A stretch of DNA of 43,979 nt from Bacteroidota bacterium (GTDB lineage: Bacteria > Bacteroidota > Bacteroidia > UKL13-3): contig JAUXUD010000087.1 of NCBI GenBank assembly GCA_030680835.1, positions 1 to 43,979 on the forward strand, given 5' to 3'. Of this stretch, positions 1-8,801 are shown in pieces. The position numbers and the translations under genes are program-made. Under the pieces are notes generated by a model, which worked only from the letters and a program-made list of their open reading frames with translations, did not search any database and was not told the origin of the DNA. Numbering within the stretch: the stretch's first letter is position 1; the number at the start of each line of letters is the position of its first letter.

Positions 1-252
1 AATAAAGTAAGTGATGAAGTGTTGGCTTCCAAAACCCAAAATATTGATCTGATTTTGGGTGGCCATACACATACTTTTTTGCCTGAACCGGTTCAATATA
101 AAAACCTTGTTAATAAAAATGTACTTGTTAACCAGGTTGGCTGGGCCGGTATTAACCTCGGGCGCATTGATTTTACTTTTGAACCGCTTATTAACACTCC
201 GGCAAAAATTGAAACAGGGCTGATTGAGCTAATAAACCCTGAAAAAGGCTAG
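1..252 (+). CDS. Metallophosphatase (5'-nucleotidase family), C-terminal fragment
   Basis: The reading frame is open from the first base, so the gene begins outside the window; about 83 codons remain. The motif GGHTHTFLPEP is the last metal-binding block (GxH-H) of calcineurin-like phosphoesterases of the UshA/5'-nucleotidase group. The protein ends about 60 residues after it, so there is no 5'-nucleotidase C-terminal domain (PF02872). In Bacteroidota the two domains are often separate adjacent genes (family knowledge), which fits. The likely role is hydrolysis of nucleotides or other phosphate esters, probably outside the cytoplasm; the signal peptide would lie in the missing part. Confidence 0.75.
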   Translation, partial: NKVSDEVLASKTQNIDLILGGHTHTFLPEPVQYKNLVNKNVLVNQVGWAGINLGRIDFTFEPLINTPAKIETGLIELINPEKG

Positions 253-503
253 TATATTAAGCAATTGTTATCCGTGAAGAGATTCTTATTTATTGATATT
301 TTGAGCCAAACCTCTATTAATGTTAATTTTTTGTTTAATAAGTTTGTCTCAATTGAAAAAATTTATTTGCAAACATTTTTTAAGTGTGTTAGAAATCAGT
401 GGGTAATTTTTTTTTTGCTCATTTTGCTAAAATTAAATGTTGAAAACATTTTGTGATGTGAACTTTTTTAGTCACTTTTACCTTCGAAATGAAGGAGATG
501 ATT
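253..503. other. AT-rich intergenic region upstream of dnaA
   Basis: About 250 bases without a credible gene. It is very AT-rich, with runs of T near 409-417. A Bacteroidota-type -7 element TACCTTCG (7 of 8 to TAnnTTTG) lies at 479-486, but no TTTG stands at the expected spacing. I see no cluster of DnaA boxes (TTATCCACA-like), so nothing here argues for an origin of replication. Confidence 0.4.
492..497 (+). promoter_or_regulatory. Shine-Dalgarno sequence that decides the dnaA start
   Basis: AAGGAG lies six bases before the ATG at 504. Two other in-frame ATGs (489, 498) precede or overlap it and have no ribosome binding site. This supports 504 as the start. A strong Shine-Dalgarno sequence is notable because most genes in this window lack one. 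Confidence 0.6.
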
Positions 504-1940
504 ATGACTGAGAAAACCTGTGAAAGTATTTGGAATAGTATTCTGAAACTTATCCAAGACAATGTACCTGCGCAAAGCTTTAAAACATGGTTTGAACCCA
601 TCAAACCCATTAAGCTTGATAACAAAGTTTTAACAATCCAGGTTCCCAGTCAGTTTTTTTATGAATGGTTGGAAGAGCATTACGTGAGTTTGCTTAAGAA
701 AACACTTAAGCAGGAGTTGGGTATGGGAGCCCGGCTTGAATATAATATTATCGTTGAAAACGGCACAAGTACTTCAAGTCCGTATGTTGTGAACATACCG
801 GGTAGCAGCAGCTCCAAAGCCGACCTGCAGCAAAGCAGTGTGGGTATCAACTTAAATCCAAGTATAAAAAATCCTTTTATTATCCCGGGTATCAAAAAGG
901 TGAACATAGACAGTAACCTCAACCCAAGTTTAACCTTTGATAATTTTATTGAGGGCGATTGCAACCGATTGGCCAGAAGTGCCGGTATTGCAGTAGCCAA
1001 TAAGCCGGGAGGCACCTCCTTTAACCCTTTGATGGTTTTTAGTGAAACCGGTCTGGGTAAAACGCATTTGGTTCATGCCATTGGCAACATGATTAAACAA
1101 AACAGCAGAAATAAAATTGTTTTGTATGTACCGGTTGAAAAATTCATCAATCAGTTTGTGGATGCCATCCGCAATAACTCGAATCAGGATTTTATCAATT
1201 ACTATCAGCAGGTTGATGTATTAATTGTAGATGATGTTCAGTTTCTGGAAAACAAACAAAAAACCCAGGAGATATTCTTTACCATATTTAACCATCTGCA
1301 TCAGTTGGGCAAGCAAATTATTTTAACCAGTGATCGCGCCCCCAAGGATTTAAAGGGAATGGACGAGCGCCTGTTGAGTCGCTTCAAATGGGGCTTGTCG
1401 GCAGATTTGCAAACACCCGATTTTGAAACACGCTTAGCTATTTTAGAGCATATGATGTATAATGATGGCATTACCCTTCATCGTGAAGTAGTTGAATATG
1501 TTTCACACAATATAAATACCAATGTGCGCGAATTACAGGGTGCACTGGTAAGCTTACTGGCACAGGCCAGCTTAAACCGCAAAGAGGTGAACCTCGATCT
1601 GGCCAAGCAAATTTTGAAGAATTTTGTGAAAAACAATACCCGTGAAATTTCTATCGAATACATTCAGAAACTGGTTTGTGATTACTTTACCATTCCGGTT
1701 GAACAGGTTAAATCAAAAACCCGTAAGCGTGAAATTGTTCAGGCCCGCCAGATATCCATGTATTATGCAAAAGATTTAACAAAGTCGTCGCTTAAAACAA
1801 TCGGGATGCACTTTGGTGGCAGAGACCACTCAACTGTGATACATGCCTGCCAAACGGTTAACGATTTAATGGAAACCGATAAAAAGTTTAAATCCGATAT
1901 TGATGAAATCGGAAAACGCATCAAAATGAACCTGGTTTAA
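504..1940 (+). CDS. dnaA: Chromosomal replication initiator protein DnaA
   Basis: The protein is 478 residues, normal for DnaA. Domain I begins with a typical TEKTCESIWNS stretch and a W-F-E-P-I motif. A variable linker with serines follows to about residue 115. The AAA+ domain III has a Walker A motif (GLGKTHLVHA, about residue 180) and Walker B (VLIVDDVQF). Domain IV ends with the DNA-binding signature GGRDHSTVIHACQ. DnaA binds DnaA boxes and melts the origin in an ATP-dependent way. The start at 504 is chosen from an AAGGAG sequence and the conserved MTEKTC opening. The gene stands alone, followed by a strong terminator. dnaN and rpmH are not next to it, as is common in Bacteroidota. Confidence 0.97.
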   Translation: MTEKTCESIWNSILKLIQDNVPAQSFKTWFEPIKPIKLDNKVLTIQVPSQFFYEWLEEHYVSLLKKTLKQELGMGARLEYNIIVENGTSTSSPYVVNIPGSSSSKADLQQSSVGINLNPSIKNPFIIPGIKKVNIDSNLNPSLTFDNFIEGDCNRLARSAGIAVANKPGGTSFNPLMVFSETGLGKTHLVHAIGNMIKQNSRNKIVLYVPVEKFINQFVDAIRNNSNQDFINYYQQVDVLIVDDVQFLENKQKTQEIFFTIFNHLHQLGKQIILTSDRAPKDLKGMDERLLSRFKWGLSADLQTPDFETRLAILEHMMYNDGITLHREVVEYVSHNINTNVRELQGALVSLLAQASLNRKEVNLDLAKQILKNFVKNNTREISIEYIQKLVCDYFTIPVEQVKSKTRKREIVQARQISMYYAKDLTKSSLKTIGMHFGGRDHSTVIHACQTVNDLMETDKKFKSDIDEIGKRIKMNLV

Positions 1941-1941
1941 T

Positions 1942-1981
1942 AAAAAAGCCTCCTTGTCAACTGATAAGGAGGCTTTTTTTT
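1942..1981 (+). terminator. Rho-independent terminator after dnaA
   Basis: A perfect 10-bp stem (AAGCCTCCTT, 1946-1955, with its complement at 1966-1975) has a 10-base loop. It is flanked by an A-tract on the left and a T-tract on the right, so it could act in both directions. It begins one base after the dnaA stop. Confidence 0.9.
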
Positions 1982-2092
1982 GACAAGGACTTTTCTATAC
2001 ATAATCCATAAAATTACACTTGGTTCAAAACAGGTGTTTGTTTACATTGCATTACTTATTAAAAGAATAGATATTAAACCGTAAAATAAAAA

Positions 2093-2590
2093 ATGGAAGT
2101 TTCAATTATAGTGGTGGCAGATGAAAACAATGGGATTGGAAAAGACAATCAATTACTTTGTCATTTGCCTGCCGACCTTAAGTATTTTAAGCAGTTAACA
2201 ACAGGGCATCATATTTTAATGGGGCGTAAAACTTTTGAATCCATTGGTAAACCTTTGCCCAACAGAACCAATCTGATTATCTCACGTTCGGGCAAACCCA
2301 TTGAAGGTTGCCTGGTGTTTGATACCATTGAGGCGGCAAAAGATTTTGCAGAGAAAAACAAGGAAACCGAACTTTTTATATTAGGAGGTGCAAGTATATT
2401 TTTACAATGTATCCGATTTGTGGATACCGTTTTCCTAACGCGGATTCATCACCATTTTGAGGCCGATACTTTTTTCGAACCCTTATCCGAATCACAATGG
2501 AAGCGAGTCTATCAGGAACCGCATCTGGCAGATGCTAAAAACGCCTATGATTATTCTTTCGAAACCTATAAGCGAATCACGGATAAATAA
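2093..2590 (+). CDS. folA: Dihydrofolate reductase
   Basis: 165 residues, the usual DHFR size. The N-terminus has the substrate and NADPH site pattern (IVVADENNGIGKDNQLLCHLP, with the acidic residue in LPADLKYFK). MGRKTFESIG and the LFILGGASIF block near residue 100-105 complete the family signature. The enzyme reduces dihydrofolate to tetrahydrofolate with NADPH, feeding thymidylate and purine synthesis. It is first in a tight series with purD (4 bases away) and an MFS transporter, so folate and purine functions are likely co-transcribed. The start has no clear ribosome binding site. Confidence 0.95.
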   Translation: MEVSIIVVADENNGIGKDNQLLCHLPADLKYFKQLTTGHHILMGRKTFESIGKPLPNRTNLIISRSGKPIEGCLVFDTIEAAKDFAEKNKETELFILGGASIFLQCIRFVDTVFLTRIHHHFEADTFFEPLSESQWKRVYQEPHLADAKNAYDYSFETYKRITDK

Positions 2591-2594
2591 ATTT

Positions 2595-3872
2595 ATGAAT
2601 ATTTTATTAATAGGTTCAGGGGGGAGAGAACACGCATTTTCCCAAAAACTTACGCAAAGTAGTTTGTGTTCAAACTTGTTTGTTTTACCCGGTAATGCAG
2701 GAACTTCACAACTAGCTAAAAATGTTGCAATAGACAATACCGATTTTCCGGCTATTGGTAATTTTTGTCTTGAAAAAAAAATTGAACTGTTAATCGTGGG
2801 TCCTGAAGATCTGTTGGTGAAAGGGCTTAGAGACTTTTTTGAATCAGATCCACAATTAAAAGAAATTGCTTTTGTGGGACCAGATGCAAAAGGAGCTCAG
2901 CTGGAAGGCAGTAAAGACTGGAGCAAAGCTTTTATGGAAAAGTATAATATTCCAACTGCGGCATACAGAACTTTTAACGTTGATACGATGGATGCAGGAA
3001 TTGATTATGTAAAAAATCATTCACTGCCTGTGGTATTAAAAGCAGATGGTTTGGCAGCCGGTAAAGGTGTGCTTATTTGTGAAAGCAACAACGATGCCGT
3101 GAACGAACTCAAACTGATGATACAGGATAAAAAGTTTGGGGAAGCAGGCAGCAAGGTGGTTGTTGAAGCGTTTTTAAACGGAATTGAACTTTCGGTTTTT
3201 GTATTAACGGATGGTACAAATTATAAAATATTGCCTTCGGCTAAAGATTATAAACGGATTGGAGAAGGGGATACAGGCCTGAATACTGGCGGTATGGGTG
3301 CTGTTAGTCCGGTACCTTTTGCAGATGCAGTATTTATGCAAAAAGTGGAAGAACGTATTATAAAACCCAGCATTTTAGGATTACAAAAAGAACAAATACA
3401 TTATACCGGATTTATTTTTATTGGTTTGATGAAGGTATATGATGATCCCATTGTAATAGAATATAACTGCCGGATGGGTGATCCTGAAACAGAAGTAGTA
3501 TTGCCATTGATTCAAAATGATTTTGCAGAACTGATGCTTGCAACAGCAAAGGGTGAACTCGATAAAATACAACTGCAAATTGATTCACAAAGTGCGGCTA
3601 CTGTCATGCTGGTTTCAAAGGGTTACCCAGGAGATTATGAAAAAGGAAAACGAATCAGTGGTTTGGATTTGGTTACGGATTCGATGCTGTATCATGCCGG
3701 AACGCGTATAAATGAAAATGGCGAATTACTTAGCAATGGCGGGCGCGTTATGGCAGTTACTTCATTGGGTTCAAATTTAAAAGAAGCATTGGCAATGTGC
3801 ATGAAGAATGCAGAAAAAATACAATTTGAAAATAAATATTATCGGAAAGATATTGGATACGAATTTATATAG
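2595..3872 (+). CDS. purD: Phosphoribosylamine-glycine ligase
   Basis: 425 residues from the ATG at 2595, the normal length of [18 protein letters not shown] is the classic N-terminal motif, so the longer frame starting upstream inside folA is not used. The ATP-grasp region has [14 protein letters not shown] and the glycine-rich [17 protein letters not shown]; the metal-binding end has [16 protein letters not shown]. It makes glycinamide ribonucleotide from phosphoribosylamine, glycine and ATP, the second step of de novo purine synthesis. It starts 4 bases after folA and ends 8 bases before the MFS gene. The other pur genes are not in the window. Confidence 0.96.
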   Translation: MNILLIGSGGREHAFSQKLTQSSLCSNLFVLPGNAGTSQLAKNVAIDNTDFPAIGNFCLEKKIELLIVGPEDLLVKGLRDFFESDPQLKEIAFVGPDAKGAQLEGSKDWSKAFMEKYNIPTAAYRTFNVDTMDAGIDYVKNHSLPVVLKADGLAAGKGVLICESNNDAVNELKLMIQDKKFGEAGSKVVVEAFLNGIELSVFVLTDGTNYKILPSAKDYKRIGEGDTGLNTGGMGAVSPVPFADAVFMQKVEERIIKPSILGLQKEQIHYTGFIFIGLMKVYDDPIVIEYNCRMGDPETEVVLPLIQNDFAELMLATAKGELDKIQLQIDSQSAATVMLVSKGYPGDYEKGKRISGLDLVTDSMLYHAGTRINENGELLSNGGRVMAVTSLGSNLKEALAMCMKNAEKIQFENKYYRKDIGYEFI

Positions 3873-3880
3873 GTATACGC

Positions 3881-5104
3881 ATGACGGTAAATAAAAACAA
3901 AGCATTGGGGTTTATTTTTATTACTCTTTTATTGGATGTAATCGGGTTGGGAATTATTATTCCGGTCATACCCAAATTAATTGTTGAATTGATTCATGGT
4001 GATATGAGTGAAGCCTCTCTGATAGGAGGCTGGCTGATGTTTTCTTATGCTATTTTTCAGTTTATATTTTCACCCATTCTGGGTAACCTGAGCGATCGTT
4101 TTGGCCGTCGTCCCGTTTTGTTGTTTTCGTTATTTGGTTTTGGAATTGATTATTTGATTTTGGCGTTTGCTCCAAATATTATTTGGTTATTTATAGGCAG
4201 AATTTTAGCAGGTATAACCGGTGCGAGTTTTACAACCGCAACAGCATATATTGCCGATATCAGTGCGCCCGAAAAACGGGCACAAAATTTTGGAATGATT
4301 GGTATGGCTTTTGGACTGGGCTTTATTATTGGTCCGGTAATGGGAGGTGTTTTAGGGCAATATGGATCACGTATCCCATTTTTCGCTGCCGCCGGAGTGT
4401 CTTTTATTAACTGTCTGTATGGTTATTTTGTTTTACCGGAATCTCTGGCATCGGATAATCGAAGAAAGTTTGAGTGGAAAAGGGCAAATCCTTTTGGTAC
4501 ACTCAAACATCTTAATAAATATCCAATGGTGAGCGGATTAATTGGTTCATTGTTTTGTTTGTATATGGCCGCTCATGCGGTACAAAGTACCTGGACCTAT
4601 TTTACCATGGAAAAATTTAAATGGGATGAAAAAATGGTTGGTTATTCTTTGGGTGTTGTGGGTTTATTGGTAGTTATTGTGCAGGGTGGTTTAATCAGGG
4701 TTATCAACCCCCGAATTGGTCAGAAACGTGCCGTAATTTATGGGATCCTTTTTTATTTAATTGGGTTAATCCTTTTTGCATTTGCCAGTGAAAGCTGGAT
4801 GATGTTTGCTTTTTTAATACCCTATTGTTTAGGAGGAATAGCAGGGCCCGCCTTACAGGGGATTATTTCAAATCAGGTACCGGCAAATGAACAAGGAGAG
4901 TTACAGGGCGGAATCACGAGTTTGGTAAGTGTAACTTCTATATTCGGACCCTTACTCATGACTCATTTATTCTCTTATTTTACATCCATTTATACACCCG
5001 TATATTTCCCGGGTTCCCCTTTTTTAATGGCCGCCCTTTTTTGTGTTGCAGCAATAATTATTGCCTATCGGTTTTTGAAATCAGTAAAAGGAGCAATTCA
5101 TTAA
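3881..5104 (+). CDS. MFS transporter, TetA/multidrug type
   Basis: 407 residues with about 12 hydrophobic segments. The loop between TM2 and TM3 has the MFS motif A ([14 protein letters not shown]). TM5 has the antiporter motif C pattern ([12 protein letters not shown]). TM1 ([18 protein letters not shown]) carries the acidic residue typical of the Tet(A)-like DHA1 family. A proton-coupled exporter of small molecules in the inner membrane is expected. The substrate cannot be read from the sequence, and a tetracycline-specific role is not implied. It follows purD by 8 bases and probably shares its transcript. Its stop codon runs straight into a tandem-repeat hairpin shared with the convergent DUF2911 gene. 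Confidence 0.85.
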   Translation: MTVNKNKALGFIFITLLLDVIGLGIIIPVIPKLIVELIHGDMSEASLIGGWLMFSYAIFQFIFSPILGNLSDRFGRRPVLLFSLFGFGIDYLILAFAPNIIWLFIGRILAGITGASFTTATAYIADISAPEKRAQNFGMIGMAFGLGFIIGPVMGGVLGQYGSRIPFFAAAGVSFINCLYGYFVLPESLASDNRRKFEWKRANPFGTLKHLNKYPMVSGLIGSLFCLYMAAHAVQSTWTYFTMEKFKWDEKMVGYSLGVVGLLVVIVQGGLIRVINPRIGQKRAVIYGILFYLIGLILFAFASESWMMFAFLIPYCLGGIAGPALQGIISNQVPANEQGELQGGITSLVSVTSIFGPLLMTHLFSYFTSIYTPVYFPGSPFLMAALFCVAAIIIAYRFLKSVKGAIH

Positions 5105-5226
5105 TTATTAGGTATTAGGTATGAGTTATTAGGTATGAGTTATTAGGTATGAGTTATTAGGTATGAGTTATAAGGTATGAGGTATTTTTTTTGCTCATAC
5201 CTCATACCTCATACCTTATACCTAAT
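5105..5226. repeat. Tandem repeat folding into a long hairpin between convergent genes
   Basis: Units of the type TTATTAGGTATGAG recur about four times from 5105. The last part forms a hairpin: arm 5156-5185 pairs with 5197-5226 at 27 of 30 positions, with a T-rich loop. The left end touches the MFS stop codon and the right end touches the stop codon of the DUF2911 gene. A bidirectional terminator is the likely role (inference). Confidence 0.8.
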
Positions 5227-6104
5227 CACTTCTTCTTCGGTGCTGCCATTTTAAATCCTGGAATTGCTTTTATTTCATCCATCAGTTTGGCGTTGTTTTT
5301 TACATAGGCATCATCATGATCGGCCATTGCCAGCTCGGTTGACTTTGTTGCACTTTCAATGGCACCGTTATAGTCTTTTAAACCTTTCTGAATTTTGGCT
5401 TTTAAATGCCAGGCCCAAAAGGCTTTCGGATTGGCTTCAATGGCTTTGTTAACCCAAGTTAATGCCTGATTCAGGTCTTTGTTGTTATCAAAATAATAAG
5501 AAGCAGCTCCATAATAAGGGCGGGTATCTTTGGCCATCACTTCACTTATTTGTTTGCTGATGCGCTCATCATAATTGGTAGTAATATTTAGCCGAACTGC
5601 AGTGTTTTCCCATTTCAAAATCAGGTCGCAGCTATTGTTGCGTATATTGTTAATTTCAATGGTAAAAGTCTCTACCAGGTCGCTTAGTTTTTCTGACTTA
5701 ACGGTAAAACGGGCAATGTCATTTTCTTTTTTATAGGCATCTCCATCAGTTACATTCAGGTCTTTTGAAAGGACTAAAATCCATTCAGCACTTCCCGGAA
5801 AGCTTATCAATCCATATTTTCCGGCTTTAACATCGGTTCCGTTTATTTTTACATCTTCACCAAAATTTAGGGTAGTGGCGCTGTTGGCACCCGTACGCCA
5901 GAATTTATCAAAGGGTACCACATCACCAAAAATTTTCCGTCCTTTTACACCCGGACGTGAATAACTGATTTCGATTTTAGAAGTAGCAAAATTTTGTGAA
6001 ATACTGGTAGTAGGACTGGGTTGTGGAAATGGAATGGTTTGAGCCTGTGCTGAACCTATCCATAATGCTGTGAAAGCAATTGTTTGCAGTAATGTTTTTC
6101 TCAT
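5226..6104 (-). CDS. Secreted DUF2911 protein with TPR-like C-terminus
   Basis: 292 residues. The first 21 form a signal peptide (MRKTLLQ, hydrophobic core, then AQA before QT). Residues about 35-180 match DUF2911 as known from Bacteroidota: ISYSRPGVKGRKIFGDVVP and FWRTGANSATTLNF are its hallmark blocks. Residues about 195-280 look like two TPR helical hairpins (ALTWVNKAIEANPKAFWAWH, then YNGAIESATKSTELA). The DUF2911 function is unknown. A periplasmic or surface protein that binds partners through its TPR part is plausible. The gene is single, convergent with the MFS gene, and its stop codon forms the edge of a repeat hairpin. Confidence 0.85.
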   Translation of the reverse strand: MRKTLLQTIAFTALWIGSAQAQTIPFPQPSPTTSISQNFATSKIEISYSRPGVKGRKIFGDVVPFDKFWRTGANSATTLNFGEDVKINGTDVKAGKYGLISFPGSAEWILVLSKDLNVTDGDAYKKENDIARFTVKSEKLSDLVETFTIEINNIRNNSCDLILKWENTAVRLNITTNYDERISKQISEVMAKDTRPYYGAASYYFDNNKDLNQALTWVNKAIEANPKAFWAWHLKAKIQKGLKDYNGAIESATKSTELAMADHDDAYVKNNAKLMDEIKAIPGFKMAAPKKK

Positions 6105-6222
6105 ATCGTTTTTATTTTGAAGTGCAAGTTTAGGGAATCAAACTTAAAAATATGTAATTTGTTTAATTGTCTTTTTGTATTTTGCATAAAAAAGTATGTA
6201 GTCCAAATACATTTTATAGAAA

Positions 6223-6735
6223 ATGAAAGAAATTTTAGAAACCCCTGTTATTAAGGGAAAGGATGTTTGGATTGCAGATACCGCCAGGGTATTTGGCAGG
6301 GTTCAGCTCGGAGACTATTGTTCCGTATGGTTTGGGGCTGTTATCCGTGGCGATAGGGATTCGATATGTATCGGGAATCGCAGCAATGTTCAGGATAATG
6401 CGATTGTTCATGTAGATCCTGGCTTTCCGGTAACAATCGGTCATGACTGTATAATTGGTCATGGTGCCATCGTGCATGGTGCTGTAATTGGAAATCATGT
6501 GTTGGTGGGTATGCACTTAACTGTTTTAAACGGCGTAAGCATCGGTAATTTTTGCATCATAGGTGCCAACGCATTGCTAACAGAAGGAATGCAAATTCCG
6601 GATTATTCTCTGGTATTGGGTTCTCCCGCAAAAATTATTAAACCACTCAATGCAGATCAAATTGAAAAAGTAAAACAAAACGCACAAACCTATGTTGATT
6701 TGAGCCGGGAGTATTTGAAATATTATAAAAGATAG
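6223..6735 (+). CDS. Gamma-carbonic anhydrase-like hexapeptide protein
   Basis: 170 residues of left-handed beta-helix repeats ([IV]G-x4 units). Arg42, the GDR motif and NVQDNAIVH match the gamma-carbonic anhydrase/YrdA family. The three zinc histidines appear as His63, His80 and His85. The conserved glycine-rich turn, usually GMGA, reads Gly-Met-His-Leu (residues 96-99), an unusual change close to the active site. The family includes real carbonic anhydrases and enzymes of unknown substrate, so activity is uncertain. The C-terminal helix (DQIEKVKQNAQTYVDLSREY) is standard. The gene stands alone. Confidence 0.88.
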   Translation: MKEILETPVIKGKDVWIADTARVFGRVQLGDYCSVWFGAVIRGDRDSICIGNRSNVQDNAIVHVDPGFPVTIGHDCIIGHGAIVHGAVIGNHVLVGMHLTVLNGVSIGNFCIIGANALLTEGMQIPDYSLVLGSPAKIIKPLNADQIEKVKQNAQTYVDLSREYLKYYKR

Positions 6736-6890
6736 TAAAAAATCCGGGGTATACTTATTCGGCATAATCCGTTTTAAGAATTGAAAAGGAATTTGTTCTC
6801 TTAACAAATGGCTAAATTTTTAATCTTTCCACAAAATGAACGATTGATTCAGGCTGAATGTTCGAGATTTATTTATCGTATTTTCGTTGC

Positions 6891-8741
6891 ATGAAAATAA
6901 TAAACGGAACCCTTTTTACCCTTTTAATATTTGCCCAATTTCAGGTTTGGGCACAAAAGCCCGAAATAAAAAGAATAGACCCTGAATACTGGTGGCACAA
7001 CCTGGAAACACGCGATTTGCAATTATGTGTTTATGGGATAAACGTAGGTTTATATGAAACTAAATTAAAAACTACTGAAGTAAAAATTAAGAGTATTCAA
7101 AAGTTAAGCAATCCAAATTATTTAATTGTAAATCTTGATTTACAGCAATACCACGGAAATTCGGTTATCATAGATTTTGTATTTGAAGACAAATCAAAAA
7201 CAATTACCTACAAACTCGAAACGCTTTATAAATTACCGCATTCCATAGAACCTTCCGATTTTGTTTACCTGGTTTTTCCTGACCGGTTCAGTAATGGAGA
7301 TATAAAGAATGATGCCTTGAAAACCTTACAGGAAAAAACCTGTGACCGGAGTAACTTAGGTGGACGTCATGGTGGAGATATTCAGGGAATCATCAATCAT
7401 TTGGATTACCTGCTTGATCTGGGAGTTACCGCCCTTTGGCTCAATCCCACTTTGATAAATGATCAGCCTGCATACAGTTATCATGGGTATGCTTTAACCG
7501 ACAATTACGCAAGCGATCCGCGATTAGGTTCAAACCAGCTCTATAAAAAATTGGGGGATGAGTTACATAAGCGGAGTATGAAACTAATTATGGATCTGGT
7601 TCCGAATCATATCGGGAGCAAACACTGGATGATGCTTGATTTACCTGAGAATGATTTTGTAAATCAATGGCCGGAGTTTACCCGAACCAATTACCGGGCA
7701 ACCACACAGTTTGATCCGCATGCGAGTGCATACGACAAAAAGAGAATGGTAGACGGATGGTTTGACCTGCATATGCCGGATGTAAATCAAAGAAACCCCT
7801 GGGTAGCCACCTACCTGATGCAAAGTTATTTGTGGTGGATTAATTATGCTGGTATTGATGGGTTCAGGATAGATACCTATAGCTATAATGATTATGATTT
7901 TATGGATAAATGTATGACGTATATTCAAAATGAATATCCGAATTTTTACAGCACCGGTGAGATATGGGAACAGGGAGGAGTTTTAAATATGGCTTATTTC
8001 ACAGAAAAAAATACCTATACAAAATCACCACAGAGCCACTTAAGCAGCGCCAAAGATTTTCAATTGTATTGGTCGATATTGGATGCATTAAAGAATAAAC
8101 CCGAATGGGATAAAGGACTGGCAAAAATATATTTTACCTTAACCCATGATGGTTTATACCATGATGCAAATTTGAATTTAACATTTTTGGATAACCATGA
8201 TGTAAACCGTTTTTATACAGAGATAAAAGAAGATTTTAACAAATGGAAAATAGGGATGGGATTGCTGTTAACACTTAGGGGCATACCCAGCATTTATTAT
8301 GGAACAGAATTGCTTTTAAGTAACCCGCTTCCAAAAACCAATGATGGTGAGATTCGTCAGGATTTCCCTGGTGGCTGGCCAACAGATACAATAAATAAGT
8401 TTAATGAAATTGGAAGAACAGCAAAAGAAAATGAAGCCTTTCATTTCATAAAAAAATTGGTAAACCTGCGCAAAAATGAAGAAGCCATTAGCCATGGGAA
8501 ATTAATGCAGTTTACTCCGGAAGGGAATACCTATGTATTTTTCAGGTATAATGCATCATCGTGTTTTATGATTGCAGTGAACAGGGGGGAAGAAGCTGCA
8601 GACTTGGATACCCGGCGCATGCAGGAACGATTGACCGGTTATACAAAAGGCATTGACCATGTAAACAATGAAACCCTGAGCAGTTTGGGCCGGGTAAAGC
8701 TTGAACCCAATACAATACGGATTATAGAATTATTGAAATAA
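6891..8741 (+). CDS. Secreted GH13 alpha-amylase, cyclomaltodextrinase/neopullulanase type
   Basis: 616 residues from the ATG at 6891. This start gives a clean signal peptide (MKIINGTLFTLLIFAQ, ending WAQ); a start at 6858 would put 11 residues before it. Residues about 22-120 are the N-terminal cyclomaltodextrinase domain (PEYWWHNLETRDLQLCVYG). The catalytic barrel shows region I (MDLVPNHIGSKHW), the nucleophile in GFRID (Asp328), the acid/base in TGEIW (Glu357) and the third acid in FLDNHD (Asp437). A C-terminal beta domain follows. It should cleave alpha-1,4-glucans or cyclodextrins outside the cytoplasm. No SusC/SusD genes are nearby, so it is not in a classical polysaccharide-use locus. 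Confidence 0.9.
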   Translation: MKIINGTLFTLLIFAQFQVWAQKPEIKRIDPEYWWHNLETRDLQLCVYGINVGLYETKLKTTEVKIKSIQKLSNPNYLIVNLDLQQYHGNSVIIDFVFEDKSKTITYKLETLYKLPHSIEPSDFVYLVFPDRFSNGDIKNDALKTLQEKTCDRSNLGGRHGGDIQGIINHLDYLLDLGVTALWLNPTLINDQPAYSYHGYALTDNYASDPRLGSNQLYKKLGDELHKRSMKLIMDLVPNHIGSKHWMMLDLPENDFVNQWPEFTRTNYRATTQFDPHASAYDKKRMVDGWFDLHMPDVNQRNPWVATYLMQSYLWWINYAGIDGFRIDTYSYNDYDFMDKCMTYIQNEYPNFYSTGEIWEQGGVLNMAYFTEKNTYTKSPQSHLSSAKDFQLYWSILDALKNKPEWDKGLAKIYFTLTHDGLYHDANLNLTFLDNHDVNRFYTEIKEDFNKWKIGMGLLLTLRGIPSIYYGTELLLSNPLPKTNDGEIRQDFPGGWPTDTINKFNEIGRTAKENEAFHFIKKLVNLRKNEEAISHGKLMQFTPEGNTYVFFRYNASSCFMIAVNRGEEAADLDTRRMQERLTGYTKGIDHVNNETLSSLGRVKLEPNTIRIIELLK

Positions 8742-8801
8742 AAGTATTGACAATTCCTTTGGACATTTTTCATTACTTTCGCCCCCTGATTTTTCTGAAA
8801 A

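Noticed and set aside
265-456. 63-residue frame upstream of dnaA
   Set aside because: Composition reflects AT-rich DNA (runs of Phe, Leu, Ile), with no homology I recognise and no ribosome binding site.
253-503. Possible origin of replication next to dnaA
   Set aside because: The region is AT-rich, but I find no DnaA-box cluster; the best match (TTATCCGTG at 268) is poor. A GC-skew plot of the whole genome would decide.
3881-5104. Acquired tetracycline resistance gene
   Set aside because: The protein is Tet(A)-like only at the level of the DHA1 family; no mobile element or resistance-specific feature is seen around it.
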